From contig JACKPW010000002.1 in assembly GCA_024233215.1 (NCBI GenBank), positions 534,583 through 598,582 of the forward strand: DNA of 64,000 nt, given 5' to 3'. The notes beneath the pieces are model-generated. The model saw only the letters and a list, made by a program, of their open reading frames with translations, was not told the origin of the DNA and made no database searches. Below are positions 8,518-16,737 of the stretch, in pieces (the stretch's first letter is position 1; the number at the start of each line of letters is the position of its first letter). Source of the stretch: Verrucomicrobiales bacterium (GTDB lineage Bacteria > Verrucomicrobiota > Verrucomicrobiia > Limisphaerales > J093). The position numbers were made by a program, and so were the translations under genes.

Positions 8518-9747
8518 CTACTCTTCCAGGATTCGGAAGAACTGCGCCCCTCCTTCGAGCGACGCTTCCCACTGATTGACGTTCCCCGGTTCGTCGTTCG
8601 CCGAGACCTCGGCCCAGTTGGCGTCCGGACCCAAGCTGGCCGTTCCCTGCAGCACCTGGCGGGTGGCATTGGTCCCGCGACCTTCACTGGTAAGTTGGAC
8701 CGTGCCGTCCACGGGACGCGCGATGTGGACGATGCGGATTTCAGTTGGGCCACCGCCATCGATGGTAAGGAGGTAGACATCGTTGCTCAGGCTCCAATCC
8801 TCCTTCCCATCCACCATCCTGGGCCAGCCTCCGTGCATGACGATGGCGGAGCGTTCGGGGAAGTAGGCGAGACCGTAATCGATGTTGTGGGGAAGCGGCG
8901 GGGTGCCGGGGAGCGAGTGCCAGGTGGCGCCGTCCCAGGCCCAGGTCTTGTCCTGAAGTTCCTCGGACCAGTCCGGGAGAACGTGCGCGCCGCCGAAATA
9001 GACGACCAACTGGGAGTCCGGATCGTAGGCCATGTTGATGACCCATACTCCCGGATCGGGGTTCGTGGCCGGGTGTTTCCGGGTCCATTGCGTGCCGTCG
9101 AACGTCCAGGTCTCCCCGGTGTTGTTCGTGGTCAGGACCATTTCGCCCCGGGCGGCATCGAAGGCCATGCCGCCGCCCGCCGCGCCCTCGGGGGACGCGT
9201 CCTCATCCGCGACCAGCGTCCAGTCCGTGCCGTCGTAGGTCCACGTCTGCGACGGGCTGGTTGACTCGGGCCAGCCGTCGGAACCGACCAGCACGAAGTT
9301 CCTGCGGACCGGGTCGTACTTGAGGAAGGCGCCGTCCGGGCACTGGACCGGGGTGTGGCTGGTTTCCTCCATGGTCCACGTCTCACCCCGGAGCTTCCAC
9401 ACCTGGTTGCCGGCGTCGGTGTAAAGCAGGGTGTAGTCCTCATCCGGGTTGTAGGCGATTTCGACGTCGTACTGGCCGGGAATAGGCTGGGGGGAGGGGA
9501 GTGGCGACCATTCCCCGGCGGCGTTTCCCTGGTAGACGGACACCTCCGCTCCGGTCATCCCGGGTGGTCGTCCGGCGACGATCACGGCGCCCCGGGTACT
9601 GTCGTAGGTCATGTCATGGTGGGCCATGGCGGGGGCGTTGGCGTCCGGGGCCGGCGACCAGAAGGCTTCCTGGGCGACGGGATGCGGGAGAAGCCAAAGC
9701 ACGGTGGCAAGTGGGCTGAGCCCGAGGGGGCGACGAATGGCAGTCAT
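8518..9747 (-). CDS. Secreted kelch-like beta-propeller protein
   Basis: 409 residues. A signal peptide is plausible (MTAIRRPLGLSPLATVLWLLP). The body contains repeated W-containing blades such as TWTYDGTDWTLV, TWTFDGTQWTRK and TWAWDGATWHSL, each followed by a YDPxxxxxV-type strand. This is the pattern of galactose-oxidase/kelch propellers. The C-terminus (ASLEGGAQFFRILEE) resembles the tails of many exported verrucomicrobial proteins. A strong ribosome site (AAGGAG) precedes the ATG. The binding partner or function is unknown. Confidence 0.7.
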   Translation of the reverse strand: MTAIRRPLGLSPLATVLWLLPHPVAQEAFWSPAPDANAPAMAHHDMTYDSTRGAVIVAGRPPGMTGAEVSVYQGNAAGEWSPLPSPQPIPGQYDVEIAYNPDEDYTLLYTDAGNQVWKLRGETWTMEETSHTPVQCPDGAFLKYDPVRRNFVLVGSDGWPESTSPSQTWTYDGTDWTLVADEDASPEGAAGGGMAFDAARGEMVLTTNNTGETWTFDGTQWTRKHPATNPDPGVWVINMAYDPDSQLVVYFGGAHVLPDWSEELQDKTWAWDGATWHSLPGTPPLPHNIDYGLAYFPERSAIVMHGGWPRMVDGKEDWSLSNDVYLLTIDGGGPTEIRIVHIARPVDGTVQLTSEGRGTNATRQVLQGTASLGPDANWAEVSANDEPGNVNQWEASLEGGAQFFRILEE

Positions 9748-9905
9748 CGTGGACTCCTTTGATCGGCAGGCTGAGTGGGTGTTGACTCTGACCCGGGTTT
9801 GTAGCAGATCGCGAGCCGTGGGTCCAGCCTGAACGGCCGGGCCGGCAACGCTGCAACGCAGCAACTTCGGCCGGCGGGGTCACGGTGCTGCGGCCCTTCC
9901 GGTGT

Positions 9906-11387
9906 CTATCCCAGCCAGGCCTGATGGTTGTGACGGAGGCTGGCGAGGGTCACCGGGCCTCCCGGGGTGGAGCCGGCTTCCGGCTCATCCACCGCCAGCC
10001 AGCAGCCGTGGCCTTCGCGGTCGGTGTGACTGCGTTGGAGGAAGAGGTATTCCGCGGTGGTGCCGAGATGCCACGCAACGGTCGGGGCGGCCATCAGCCA
10101 GTGGCCGGTCTGATGATCCCGGCGGACATCCCAGGTGTTCAATTGCGTGGCAAATTCCACCGGCAGGTCCAATCCGCGCAGTTGCGCCAGGAACCCGTTG
10201 TGTCGTTCGACATCCTCCAGTGCCTCGAAGGGTGCCGGGTTGCCCAGCAGCGAAACCAGTTCCGTCATGCCGGTCAGTCGGAGGCTGCGCAGGACGGTGG
10301 CGCGGGCGATTCCCTCCGCCAACCAGGCCAACGGTTCCGGCAGTTGCTCCTGGATGAAGGTAATGCCGGTGGTGAGCAGCAGATTTCCGTGTTCCTCCTC
10401 CGACAGGGTGTCCCAATCCTCGACGCGGGCTCCGAGGTAGGCCTTGAGCAGGTGCCAGAATTCGGAGAACAGCAGCTGCCGTTCGTGCAGTTGGGTCTCA
10501 ACGAGCGGCAATTCGGGCTTGAGATGCGGGAAGGCCTTCCAGACGTCCGCAATCTGGGAATCGCGGAACTTGTACATCCCCGGGGAAGCGAGCATCTCCT
10601 CCGCCGTTTCGGCGTTCACGGCCAGCCGGGAATGGGCGGTCGCGAGTTCGAACAGGGCGACGCCGGCGGAGAAGACGTCGGAGGCCACGGTGGGCGGCAC
10701 CCGGGCTTGGAGGTTGGAAACGTCAATCACCACCTCGGCGTGATCCGGGGTTGCCGCGTAGGCGAATTCCCCGGCGTTGTTGGCGTGCCTGGGCGTGAAG
10801 AACGCCCCCAGGTCGACGAAGCGGATCGTGCCGTCCGGCTGGCGGATGACGTTGTCCGGCTTGAAATCGATCACGAGCATGCCGTGGCGGTGGAAGAGTT
10901 CCAGGATCGAGAGGGTGGCGATGACGGCGCGGCAGAGTTCGTCCAGTTGGGCCGCTTCGTAACCGACGTCGGCAATCTCCTCCGCCCAGGAGCGCAGGTT
11001 GTGCCCTGCCAGGTACTCCATCGCGATGAAGGCAAATTTTCGGCCGTAATCGATGTCCGCGCCGAACCAGCCGGGCACATGGGCGGAGAGCACCTCGCTG
11101 GTCCGGATCTCCTCGAAGGTGGCGAGTTCGGCCTGGAAGTTGGCGAAGGGACCGTAACTCACCTCGTCCGCCCGCCCGCAGTCCAGATCGAACACCTTCA
11201 CCACCACGCCCCCGTGATTGGTCAGGTAGAGGGAGGTCTCGGGATTCTGCACGATGGCCTGGAGCAAAGTGACCTGGCCCAGGCCGGGCAGGTTCACGAC
11301 CAGGCCGGCATGGCGGCCGTCGGAATGGGCGGCGGGTTGCATGGCGGGTGCGTTCGCGTGTCGGGTCTGAACGCGAGAGTGTCCCAT
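9906..11387 (-). CDS. Atypical eukaryotic-like protein kinase
   Basis: 493 residues with a recognisable kinase core in the first 300. It has a VVVKVF lysine strand, an IAMEYLAGHNLRSW hinge, a catalytic loop HGMLVIDFKPDNVI in which HRD has become VID while the DxKxxN pattern is kept, and a metal-binding FVDLGAF in place of DFG. The following ~190 residues have no clear family. The retained Lys, Asp and Asn suggest it could still bind ATP and phosphorylate. There is no membrane segment. It faces away from the DGR operon, with 536 bases between them. The start is uncertain: ATG at 11387 or 11342, neither with a clear ribosome site. Confidence 0.7.
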   Translation of the reverse strand: MGHSRVQTRHANAPAMQPAAHSDGRHAGLVVNLPGLGQVTLLQAIVQNPETSLYLTNHGGVVVKVFDLDCGRADEVSYGPFANFQAELATFEEIRTSEVLSAHVPGWFGADIDYGRKFAFIAMEYLAGHNLRSWAEEIADVGYEAAQLDELCRAVIATLSILELFHRHGMLVIDFKPDNVIRQPDGTIRFVDLGAFFTPRHANNAGEFAYAATPDHAEVVIDVSNLQARVPPTVASDVFSAGVALFELATAHSRLAVNAETAEEMLASPGMYKFRDSQIADVWKAFPHLKPELPLVETQLHERQLLFSEFWHLLKAYLGARVEDWDTLSEEEHGNLLLTTGITFIQEQLPEPLAWLAEGIARATVLRSLRLTGMTELVSLLGNPAPFEALEDVERHNGFLAQLRGLDLPVEFATQLNTWDVRRDHQTGHWLMAAPTVAWHLGTTAEYLFLQRSHTDREGHGCWLAVDEPEAGSTPGGPVTLASLRHNHQAWLG

Positions 11388-11923
11388 TTGCCGTGGGGAT
11401 GCAATCCCGGAGCGATCCCCGGGCCAGTGACAACGTCGTAGCGCAGATTTTCAATCTGCTGTTTCGCGGATTTCCAAATCCGCAAGCGTGCGGAGGTTCG
11501 GGCGGTCTGCCGAATGGAATTCGGCGATACGGCAGATCAGATATCTGCGCTACAAACCAACGTCTTCCGCTGACTGTGTCACTGGCCCTGGGAGCCATCC
11601 CGGATTGACCGGTTTCTTCTTCCCGGCAACGGCGGTTCACCGATAGGCTGCGCCCGCACAGCCAGAAGAACCATGGACGAAGAACGCCAGGGAACCTGGG
11701 GGGGCGGGCCGGAAGGTCCGCGGGGGTTCTGCATTGCGTTCCTGCCCAAGGAACGTAGGCGGCGGCATCGCCGACATTTCAGGCCCCAGTCGAGGGCGAG
11801 TTGCACTGCATCACGTGATCCCGACTAGCGAGCCAGTCCGCCGTCCCCTCAGCCTCCCCACGTTCCCTACGTCGAACGTGGACTTCGTCGAACTCAGTAC
11901 CCTGCTTCGGGCCGGACGGGAGG
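11388..11923. other. Intergenic region between the divergent kinase and DGR-operon genes
   Basis: About 540 bases separating a minus-strand gene from the plus-strand operon that starts at 11924, so promoters for both should lie here. Bases 11438-11553 are a dispersed palindromic repeat (listed separately). I see no convincing gene and no clear sigma-70 boxes. Confidence 0.5.
11438..11553. repeat. Dispersed palindromic repeat, GTAGCGCAGAT family, copy 1
   Basis: The block opens with GTAGCGCAGAT and closes with ATATCTGCGCTAC, so its ends are inverted copies. It contains nested small palindromes (GCGGATTTCCAAATCCGC) and the phrase CTGCCGAATGGAATTCGGC. Related blocks lie at 17801-18019 and about 47803-47913. 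It resembles non-autonomous REP/MITE-like repeats. Confidence 0.7.
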
Positions 11924-14137
11924 ATGATCAACTTGCCGATGAACGCATCTGAACCGCTGCCTCCCCCGCGCCTGATCCTCCGTCTGGGGGGCTTGGGAAA
12001 CCGCAAGTTCGGCACGGCCGGCGACAGCCACATTGCCGAGGACCCCAGGGCACTGAGACGATCCGCCGCCAACGCAGTGGCGGGAGTGCTTCACGTCATT
12101 GAGGATGCCCTGGCGAAACTTCACGCCGAGGATCGCGCGGCCCGGCTGCCCGAACAGGACCCTGGTTGTTCCAAGTGGATCACGCATGAACTGGCCGGGC
12201 ATTTTGGCTGGCGGGATCGGTGGGAACGGGATCGGGCCGGGGAGTGCGGCAGCGTGTTCTCCGACAAGCGGCCCGAGGTTCAGGTGCTGACCGGTGGTGC
12301 CGTCGGGGGGGACAAGCTGATTGCCACTACGGCCAAGCTGAGGAACTGCCGCGAGAACCGTTCCGTGGTGTGGCGAACGCTGCGGGTTGTCCCGGCACCG
12401 CCGGGGTCCGTCCCGCCGGATGAGGGACTGGGCGTGGGCTCTCCGGCGCCAAAGGACGGAGTCCTGTCCCGGAAGTTGGCGGAGAAACAGCCGCTCACGC
12501 GGCCCGAGGCCCACAAGTTGAGCCGGATCAGCCGCCAACGGGCCCATGCCTACCGGGCGCAGTCGGAGGCGCTCCGGCACCACAGCGACCTCCTGTTGGC
12601 GGTCTGGGATCCCGACGCGGAGGGGAAGGCCGGCGGCACTTCCGAGACCGTGGCGCTGGCCTTGCGGGAGCAAATCCCGGTCATCGGGGTCCTTCTCCGG
12701 GGAGAAGACAAGGCGGAGGTCCGGGTGCTGCATTCGATGGATGATCTGCAGGAGGCCTTGAGGGATGGGACCGGGCGGACTGGGGATGCTTGGAAAGGGG
12801 ATCTGAGCTCGACGGTCAAAGGAATCCTCCGGTTTCCCGACCCGGCTCCGGGGAAGCGCCGGCGCACGCACGACCATGCGGGCGCTTATCATCCTCGGGC
12901 GGCGTTTCACCGATTCCTCCGCGGCGGGCATCATCCGGCACCCTGGCCGGCCCGGTTCTGGCGCGTATTTGATGCCCTGGCACGGTATCGCGCCGACCGC
13001 GAGAGAACTCGTGCGACAAGGCCGCCGGGAGTGAGGAAGCGACCTCGACGCGAGGAACTGCCCTCATGGAAGAAACTCGTGGATCAGCTCAAGAAGTTCC
13101 GTCTTCCGGAAACCGTTCCGGACCGGCCCAAACCCGGTCCCGCTTCGGAGCCCCCCAAGGACAAGTCCGAAGCGGAGCCCGGCACCCACGAGTGTTGCTA
13201 CGAGGCGCCCCGAGCCCGTGCCGCGAGTAAGGGTTACAGCGGCATCTACGGGGATGCCCATCGGGGCGGGATCATCACGTCGTACCTGTTCGCGGCGTTG
13301 GCGGTGTTCTTTGCTGTGATAGGGGCGATCCTGCACCTCCAGCACGCGGCGACGGTCTGGCAGATCCTGGCGGCGGTGGGCGAGGTGGTGGTGATCGCCT
13401 TGATGTTCATGCTCTCGGAATGGTCCAAGGCGGAAGGCTGGAACCTGGCCTACACCCACGCACGCATCCTGGCCGAAGCGTTGCGCATGATGAGGCACTT
13501 GGGACCGCTGGGAGTTCACACACCGTTGCCGCGTCTGGCGCCGTATCTTCAGCGGGGCTCGGAACCTCCGCCGCCGGAGCAGCAATGGGCCATCTGGTAT
13601 TTCCGTGCGCTGGTGCGGATGGCCCCGCTGCGCCTCAAGGCGCCGGGGCAGGGCGGCCTGGAGAAACTCCGCGAGGCCGTGGCGGATAAGTTGATCGGGG
13701 AGCAGATCACCTATCATCAGGAGAATGGTGACAAGCAGGGAACGCTGGAGCACGACATCGAACGCGTCAGTCTCGGGGTGTTTGTGGTGGTGTTGGTGTT
13801 TGCCTTGCTCCACTTCGTGGATGTCTGCCTGGAGGCGGAGCTTCTGGCGGTTCCAGGCTTGATCGTCTGTGTCGGGGGGCCCGCGCTCATCGCCGCCATG
13901 CACGGGTTTCTGTCGCAGATCGAGGCGTCCCGCTTGCGCCGGCGTTCCGCGAGCATGATGACGCTGCTGGCCGAGTACCGGAGCCGGCTCAAGCTGCTCG
14001 ATCTGAAGAGCGATCCCGATGGTTCCGAGGCCGTCTGGGGGCTGTCCACGGAGGCCCTGGCAGTCGCCGGCTTGATGATGGACGAGGCCGCCGGGTGGTC
14101 GATGCTCTACACGAACGCCCACATCCACGCGGGCTGA
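11924..14137 (+). CDS. SLOG-like nucleotide-sensor domain fused to two transmembrane hairpins
   Basis: 737 residues. The first ~300 resemble a SLOG/LOG-type Rossmann domain: VLTGGAVGGDKL, later SDLLLAVWDPDAEGKAGGT, and TVALALREQIPVIGVLL, the classic run for a nucleotide-binding sensor. After a charged, proline-rich linker (320-440) come two hydrophobic hairpins, at about 448-500 and 615-665. Between and after them are helices with repeated GWNLAYTHARI/GWSMLYTNAHI segments, as in SLATT/2TM effector domains that accompany SLOG sensors. Known families of this kind are thought to sense a nucleotide signal and disrupt the membrane. It starts the DGR operon; the next gene begins 3 bases after its stop. 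The start could also be the ATG at 11939. Confidence 0.72.
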   Translation: MINLPMNASEPLPPPRLILRLGGLGNRKFGTAGDSHIAEDPRALRRSAANAVAGVLHVIEDALAKLHAEDRAARLPEQDPGCSKWITHELAGHFGWRDRWERDRAGECGSVFSDKRPEVQVLTGGAVGGDKLIATTAKLRNCRENRSVVWRTLRVVPAPPGSVPPDEGLGVGSPAPKDGVLSRKLAEKQPLTRPEAHKLSRISRQRAHAYRAQSEALRHHSDLLLAVWDPDAEGKAGGTSETVALALREQIPVIGVLLRGEDKAEVRVLHSMDDLQEALRDGTGRTGDAWKGDLSSTVKGILRFPDPAPGKRRRTHDHAGAYHPRAAFHRFLRGGHHPAPWPARFWRVFDALARYRADRERTRATRPPGVRKRPRREELPSWKKLVDQLKKFRLPETVPDRPKPGPASEPPKDKSEAEPGTHECCYEAPRARAASKGYSGIYGDAHRGGIITSYLFAALAVFFAVIGAILHLQHAATVWQILAAVGEVVVIALMFMLSEWSKAEGWNLAYTHARILAEALRMMRHLGPLGVHTPLPRLAPYLQRGSEPPPPEQQWAIWYFRALVRMAPLRLKAPGQGGLEKLREAVADKLIGEQITYHQENGDKQGTLEHDIERVSLGVFVVVLVFALLHFVDVCLEAELLAVPGLIVCVGGPALIAAMHGFLSQIEASRLRRRSASMMTLLAEYRSRLKLLDLKSDPDGSEAVWGLSTEALAVAGLMMDEAAGWSMLYTNAHIHAG

Positions 14138-14140
14138 GTC

Positions 14141-15154
14141 ATGCCTTTTCCGCTCTTGCAGCCCATTGAACCCGTGACGCTTCCGGGCGGGGTGGAGATG
14201 GCCTTCCAGGTCATTCCACCGGGTGCCGTCCAGGAGGATGCCCTTCGGACCGGGGAGCCGCTTTCCTACCTCATGGGTTCGAGGGGAAACCAGAACAACG
14301 AGGAGCCGCGCCACCGGGTGATCATCCCGGCACCGTTCCTGCTGGGGACGACGCCGGTGACGCAGGCGCAGTTCGCGGCGTGGACTGATTCGGAGCACTA
14401 CGCGGATTGGCGGGAGCAGAACGGGGAGGAACCCCACGAGAACCACTTTGTTGGGAATCCCGATCATTCGGCGGAGAACCTGAGTTGGAATGAGGCCCGG
14501 GCATTTTGCGACTGGCTGAACCGGGGCGGATGGCTGCCCGCGGGATTGCAGGCCCGGTTGCCGTGGGAGGCGGAATGGGAGTATGCGTGCCGGGCGGGGA
14601 CGACGACGGAGTATTGGAACGGCGACGGGGAAGCTGCTCTGCGTGAGGTCGGATGGTTTGGAGAGGAGTGGAAGAAAGGGAGCACCCATCCGGTCGCGCA
14701 GCTCGCCGCAAACCCGTGGGGTCTTTACGACATGCACGGGAACGTGTGGGAATGGTGCGCCGACGCGTACGACAGCAACGCTTACGCCCGACGAGCGGAT
14801 GGGTGGATAGCTGAAGCTTGGGCGACCGATGACAAGGACCCGAACCGCGTGTTCCGCGGCGGCTCCTGGTTCAACACGGCCAGGGGGTGCCGCTCCGCCT
14901 TCCGCTTCGGGAGGCATCCGCGCAACCGCAACTGGTACCTAGGTTTCCGGGTTCTGTTGGGGTCCCCCGGTCCGGTGGCGGAGCCGGGTACAGGTGGGAG
15001 CGGAGGCCGGGAGGGAGCGCGAGTGAGGGACGAGCGAGCAGGCGACCGGAAGGCCGGAGCGCGCGGACTGGCCGGGCTGCGGCTGCCCCGAGGGAAGGGG
15101 GAGACACGGATTGGCACGGACGGGAAGGAGAAGACACGGATTCGCACGGATTGA
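14141..15154 (+). CDS. DGR target protein 1: FGE-sulfatase (C-type-lectin-like) fold with variable region VR1
   Basis: 337 residues as an open frame. The core is an FGE-sulfatase/SUMF1 fold: YLMGSRGNQNNEEPRHRV, TPVTQAQFAAW, SWNEARAFCDWLN, RLPWEAEWEYACRAGT, WGLYDMHGNVWEWCAD, then RVFRGGSWFNTARGCRSAFR and GFRVLLGS. The catalytic cysteine pair of true FGE enzymes is not kept, so it should be a binding scaffold. The segment from RVFRGGSW to GFRVLLGS is encoded by VR1 (14836-14970) and differs from the template only at template adenines. After VR1 the frame runs on for 61 residues of low-complexity G/R/E-rich sequence shared with target 2. The role is probably a diversified ligand-binding protein for the system. 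Confidence 0.85.
   Translation: MPFPLLQPIEPVTLPGGVEMAFQVIPPGAVQEDALRTGEPLSYLMGSRGNQNNEEPRHRVIIPAPFLLGTTPVTQAQFAAWTDSEHYADWREQNGEEPHENHFVGNPDHSAENLSWNEARAFCDWLNRGGWLPAGLQARLPWEAEWEYACRAGTTTEYWNGDGEAALREVGWFGEEWKKGSTHPVAQLAANPWGLYDMHGNVWEWCADAYDSNAYARRADGWIAEAWATDDKDPNRVFRGGSWFNTARGCRSAFRFGRHPRNRNWYLGFRVLLGSPGPVAEPGTGGSGGREGARVRDERAGDRKAGARGLAGLRLPRGKGETRIGTDGKEKTRIRTD
14836..14970 (+). repeat. DGR variable region VR1
   Basis: 135 bases matching the TR at 16429-16563. Reading TR to VR1 I count 11 substitutions, all at TR adenines: ATC to TTC, AAC to TTC, AGG to GGG, TAC to TTC, AAC to TTC, AGG to GGG, AGG to TGG, AAC to TAC and CAA to CTA. The 22 bases at its 3' end (TTTCCGGGTTCTGTTGGGG and on) are adenine-free and identical in TR, VR1 and VR2, as expected for the initiation-of-mutagenic-homing side. 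Confidence 0.93.
14971..15060 (+). repeat. Block shared downstream of VR1 and VR2 (absent from TR)
   Basis: About 90 bases directly after VR1 are repeated almost exactly after VR2 (17555-17644), starting TCCGGTGGCGGAGCC. The TR is followed by different sequence. In known DGRs the sequence 3' of the VR marks the recipient (IMH) and differs from the donor (IMH*), so this block may carry that mark. It is also read in frame as the tail of both target proteins. Confidence 0.6.
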
Positions 15155-15163
15155 CACGGATTG
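15104..15163. repeat. ACACGGATT short direct repeats, copy 1
   Basis: Repeated units of the form ACACGGATTnnCACGGA, ending at the stop codon of target gene 1 and a little beyond. A second cluster lies at 17686-17714 at the end of target gene 2. This is a simple dispersed repeat. Confidence 0.65.
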
Positions 15164-15183
15164 GGCCGTGCCAATTCAAGCCT

Positions 15184-15332
15184 CACAGAAGGAAGCGAAG
15201 GAAACGAAGGCGGGGGAGCAGAAACACCCCACGGAAGACCTCAGACAGGTCATCAATCGGCGGGATGTTGGTGCGTCCGACAGTAATCTCTCAAGGGCCT
15301 GTCTCTCTTCGTTTCCTTCGTTTCCTTCTGTG
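15184..15332. repeat. 149-bp inverted-repeat element between target 1 and the RT
   Basis: The outer 26 bases on each side (15184-15209 and 15307-15332) are inverted copies with one mismatch, built from CACAGAAGGAA and CGAAGGAAACGAAG. The 97-base centre has no coding sense. It looks like a MITE/REP-type repeat, or could form a long RNA hairpin in the operon transcript. Confidence 0.75.
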
Positions 15333-15360
15333 GGGAGTTGGGTTGCTACACGTAACTGGG

Positions 15361-16737
15361 ATGAAGGCGATTGGTGGATTATTTGAGCGGATTGCCACGG
15401 TTTCGAACGTGGCAGCGGCGGCGTGGCGCGCCGCGATGGGGAAGCGGGGTCGCCGGGCGGTGCGGGCGTTCTTCGCGGATTTCGAGTCGAACGTGAACCG
15501 GCTCACGCGGGAGTTGACGGAGGGTTCGTTCCGGTTTGATGGCTACACGGCCTTTGCCATCCGTGATCCGAAGACCCGGATCATCCATGCGCCGTCGTTG
15601 CGGGATCGGGTCGTACACCACGCGATGATTGCGGTGTTGGGGCCGGTGTTTGAGAAGGGAGCCATCGTCGACAGCTACGCCTGTAGGAAGGGCAAGGGGC
15701 AGCATGCAGCCGTGGCGCGGGTGCGGTCGTGGCTCCGGCGCGGCGATGCGTTTCTGAAGGCGGACGTGGCGAAGTATTACGACTCGATTCCGCACGACCG
15801 GCTGCTGCAGGCCCTGGCGAGGCGTTTTCGGGAACGGCGGGTGTTGGGGTTGTGCAAGGCCTTGTTGGATTCCTACGCGCATCGTCCCGGTCACGGTCTG
15901 CCGATTGGCGCGCTGACCAGCCAGTACCTCGGGAACTTCTACCTGGATCCCGTTGATCATTGGGTGAACGAAGAACTGGGCATCTCGCGGTATCTCCGCT
16001 ATATGGACGACATGCTCTTCCTCGGGGAACCCGCTTTGTTGCGACGCGTGCGCAATGCGCTGGCTGAACGGCTGGCGTTGCTGGGGCTTTCCATGAAGCA
16101 CCACCCCCCAATGGAGGGCCGAGTTCCACGAGGCCCTGACTTGATTCCAGGGACTCGTGGAACTCGTCCCTCCGAGCAGGGTGGGGTGATCAACCATGCG
16201 GCTCAGGGCGTCCCGTGGCTGGGGTTCACGATCTACCCCGACCGCATCCGGCTCAATTCGCCGGGTCGCCGTCGCTTGCGGAGGCGGCTGCGCCAGTTGG
16301 AAACGGCCGATCTGCCCCCGCTCGAGCTGCAAAGCCGGGCCACCTCGCTCTTTGCTCATGCCTGCCAGGCGGATGATGTGGCTTGGCGGCGTGTGGTCTG
16401 CCAGTTCTCGCGCTTTGGGGACACGCCGGGACCCGAACCGCGTGATCCGCGGCGGCTCCTGGAACAACACGGCCAGGAGGTGCCGCTCCGCCTACCGCAA
16501 CAGGAGGCATCCGCGCAACCGCAACAGGAACCAAGGTTTCCGGGTTCTGTTGGGGTCCCCCGGCACGAGGGCGAAGCATCGCCACCGGACGACGCGTGTT
16601 CCTGCGCTCCGGCCGTTCCCACGGTCGGGGACAGAACCACGGGTAAGACCCGGCCGCCCGCTGAGAGACGCGTTCGGATGGGCGTGACGAAGGCGGGCGG
16701 CCGGGCTCCAGCCCCAGGGAAGGAGGCCGGGGCGTGA
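15361..16737 (+). CDS. DGR reverse transcriptase
   Basis: 458 residues from the ATG at 15361. RT motifs in order: RIIHAPSLRDRVVHHAMI; KADVAKYYDSIPHDRLL (first catalytic Asp); GLPIGALTSQYLGNFYLDPVD, the GxxxSQ pattern typical of DGR reverse transcriptases; YLRYMDDMLFLG (YMDD, the catalytic Asp pair); then PWLGFTIYPDRIRL. It copies the TR RNA with errors opposite adenine. Two oddities: about 25 residues between LSMKHH and INHAAQGVPWLGF are encoded by a palindromic insertion (16113-16173), and the last ~100 codons overlap the TR and sequence beyond it, so the functional C-terminus may be earlier. The frame is also open upstream of 15361, but RT similarity starts there. The next gene's GTG overlaps the stop. 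Confidence 0.9.
   Translation: MKAIGGLFERIATVSNVAAAAWRAAMGKRGRRAVRAFFADFESNVNRLTRELTEGSFRFDGYTAFAIRDPKTRIIHAPSLRDRVVHHAMIAVLGPVFEKGAIVDSYACRKGKGQHAAVARVRSWLRRGDAFLKADVAKYYDSIPHDRLLQALARRFRERRVLGLCKALLDSYAHRPGHGLPIGALTSQYLGNFYLDPVDHWVNEELGISRYLRYMDDMLFLGEPALLRRVRNALAERLALLGLSMKHHPPMEGRVPRGPDLIPGTRGTRPSEQGGVINHAAQGVPWLGFTIYPDRIRLNSPGRRRLRRRLRQLETADLPPLELQSRATSLFAHACQADDVAWRRVVCQFSRFGDTPGPEPRDPRRLLEQHGQEVPLRLPQQEASAQPQQEPRFPGSVGVPRHEGEASPPDDACSCAPAVPTVGDRTTGKTRPPAERRVRMGVTKAGGRAPAPGKEAGA
16113..16173. repeat. Palindromic repeat inserted inside the RT reading frame
   Basis: Arms at 16113-16132 and 16154-16173 are inverted copies matching at 19 of 20 positions, each containing CGAGTTCCACGAG in one sense or the other, with a 21-base loop. 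It keeps the RT frame open and adds residues reading GRVPRGPDLIPGTRGTRPS. It lies between the YMDD box and the next RT motif. Confidence 0.8.
16429..16563 (+). repeat. DGR template repeat (TR)
   Basis: 135 bases aligned without gaps to VR1 and VR2. Read in the target-protein frame it encodes RVIRGGSWNNTARRC then RSAYRNRRHPRNRNRN, i.e. AAC and AGG codons at the sites that vary. Adenine-rich codons at variable positions and an adenine-free, invariant 3' end are the DGR hallmarks. It sits inside the 3' part of the RT gene in another frame. Confidence 0.93.

Noticed and set aside
6809..8575. A 588-codon plus-strand frame
   Set aside because: Antisense shadow of the MarC and alanine dehydrogenase genes, with H/G/E-rich composition and no family motif.
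15361..16737. Group II intron or retron reverse transcriptase
   Set aside because: No maturase domain or intron RNA is evident and no retron msr/msd layout; the TR/VR pairs and GxxxSQ pattern point to a DGR.
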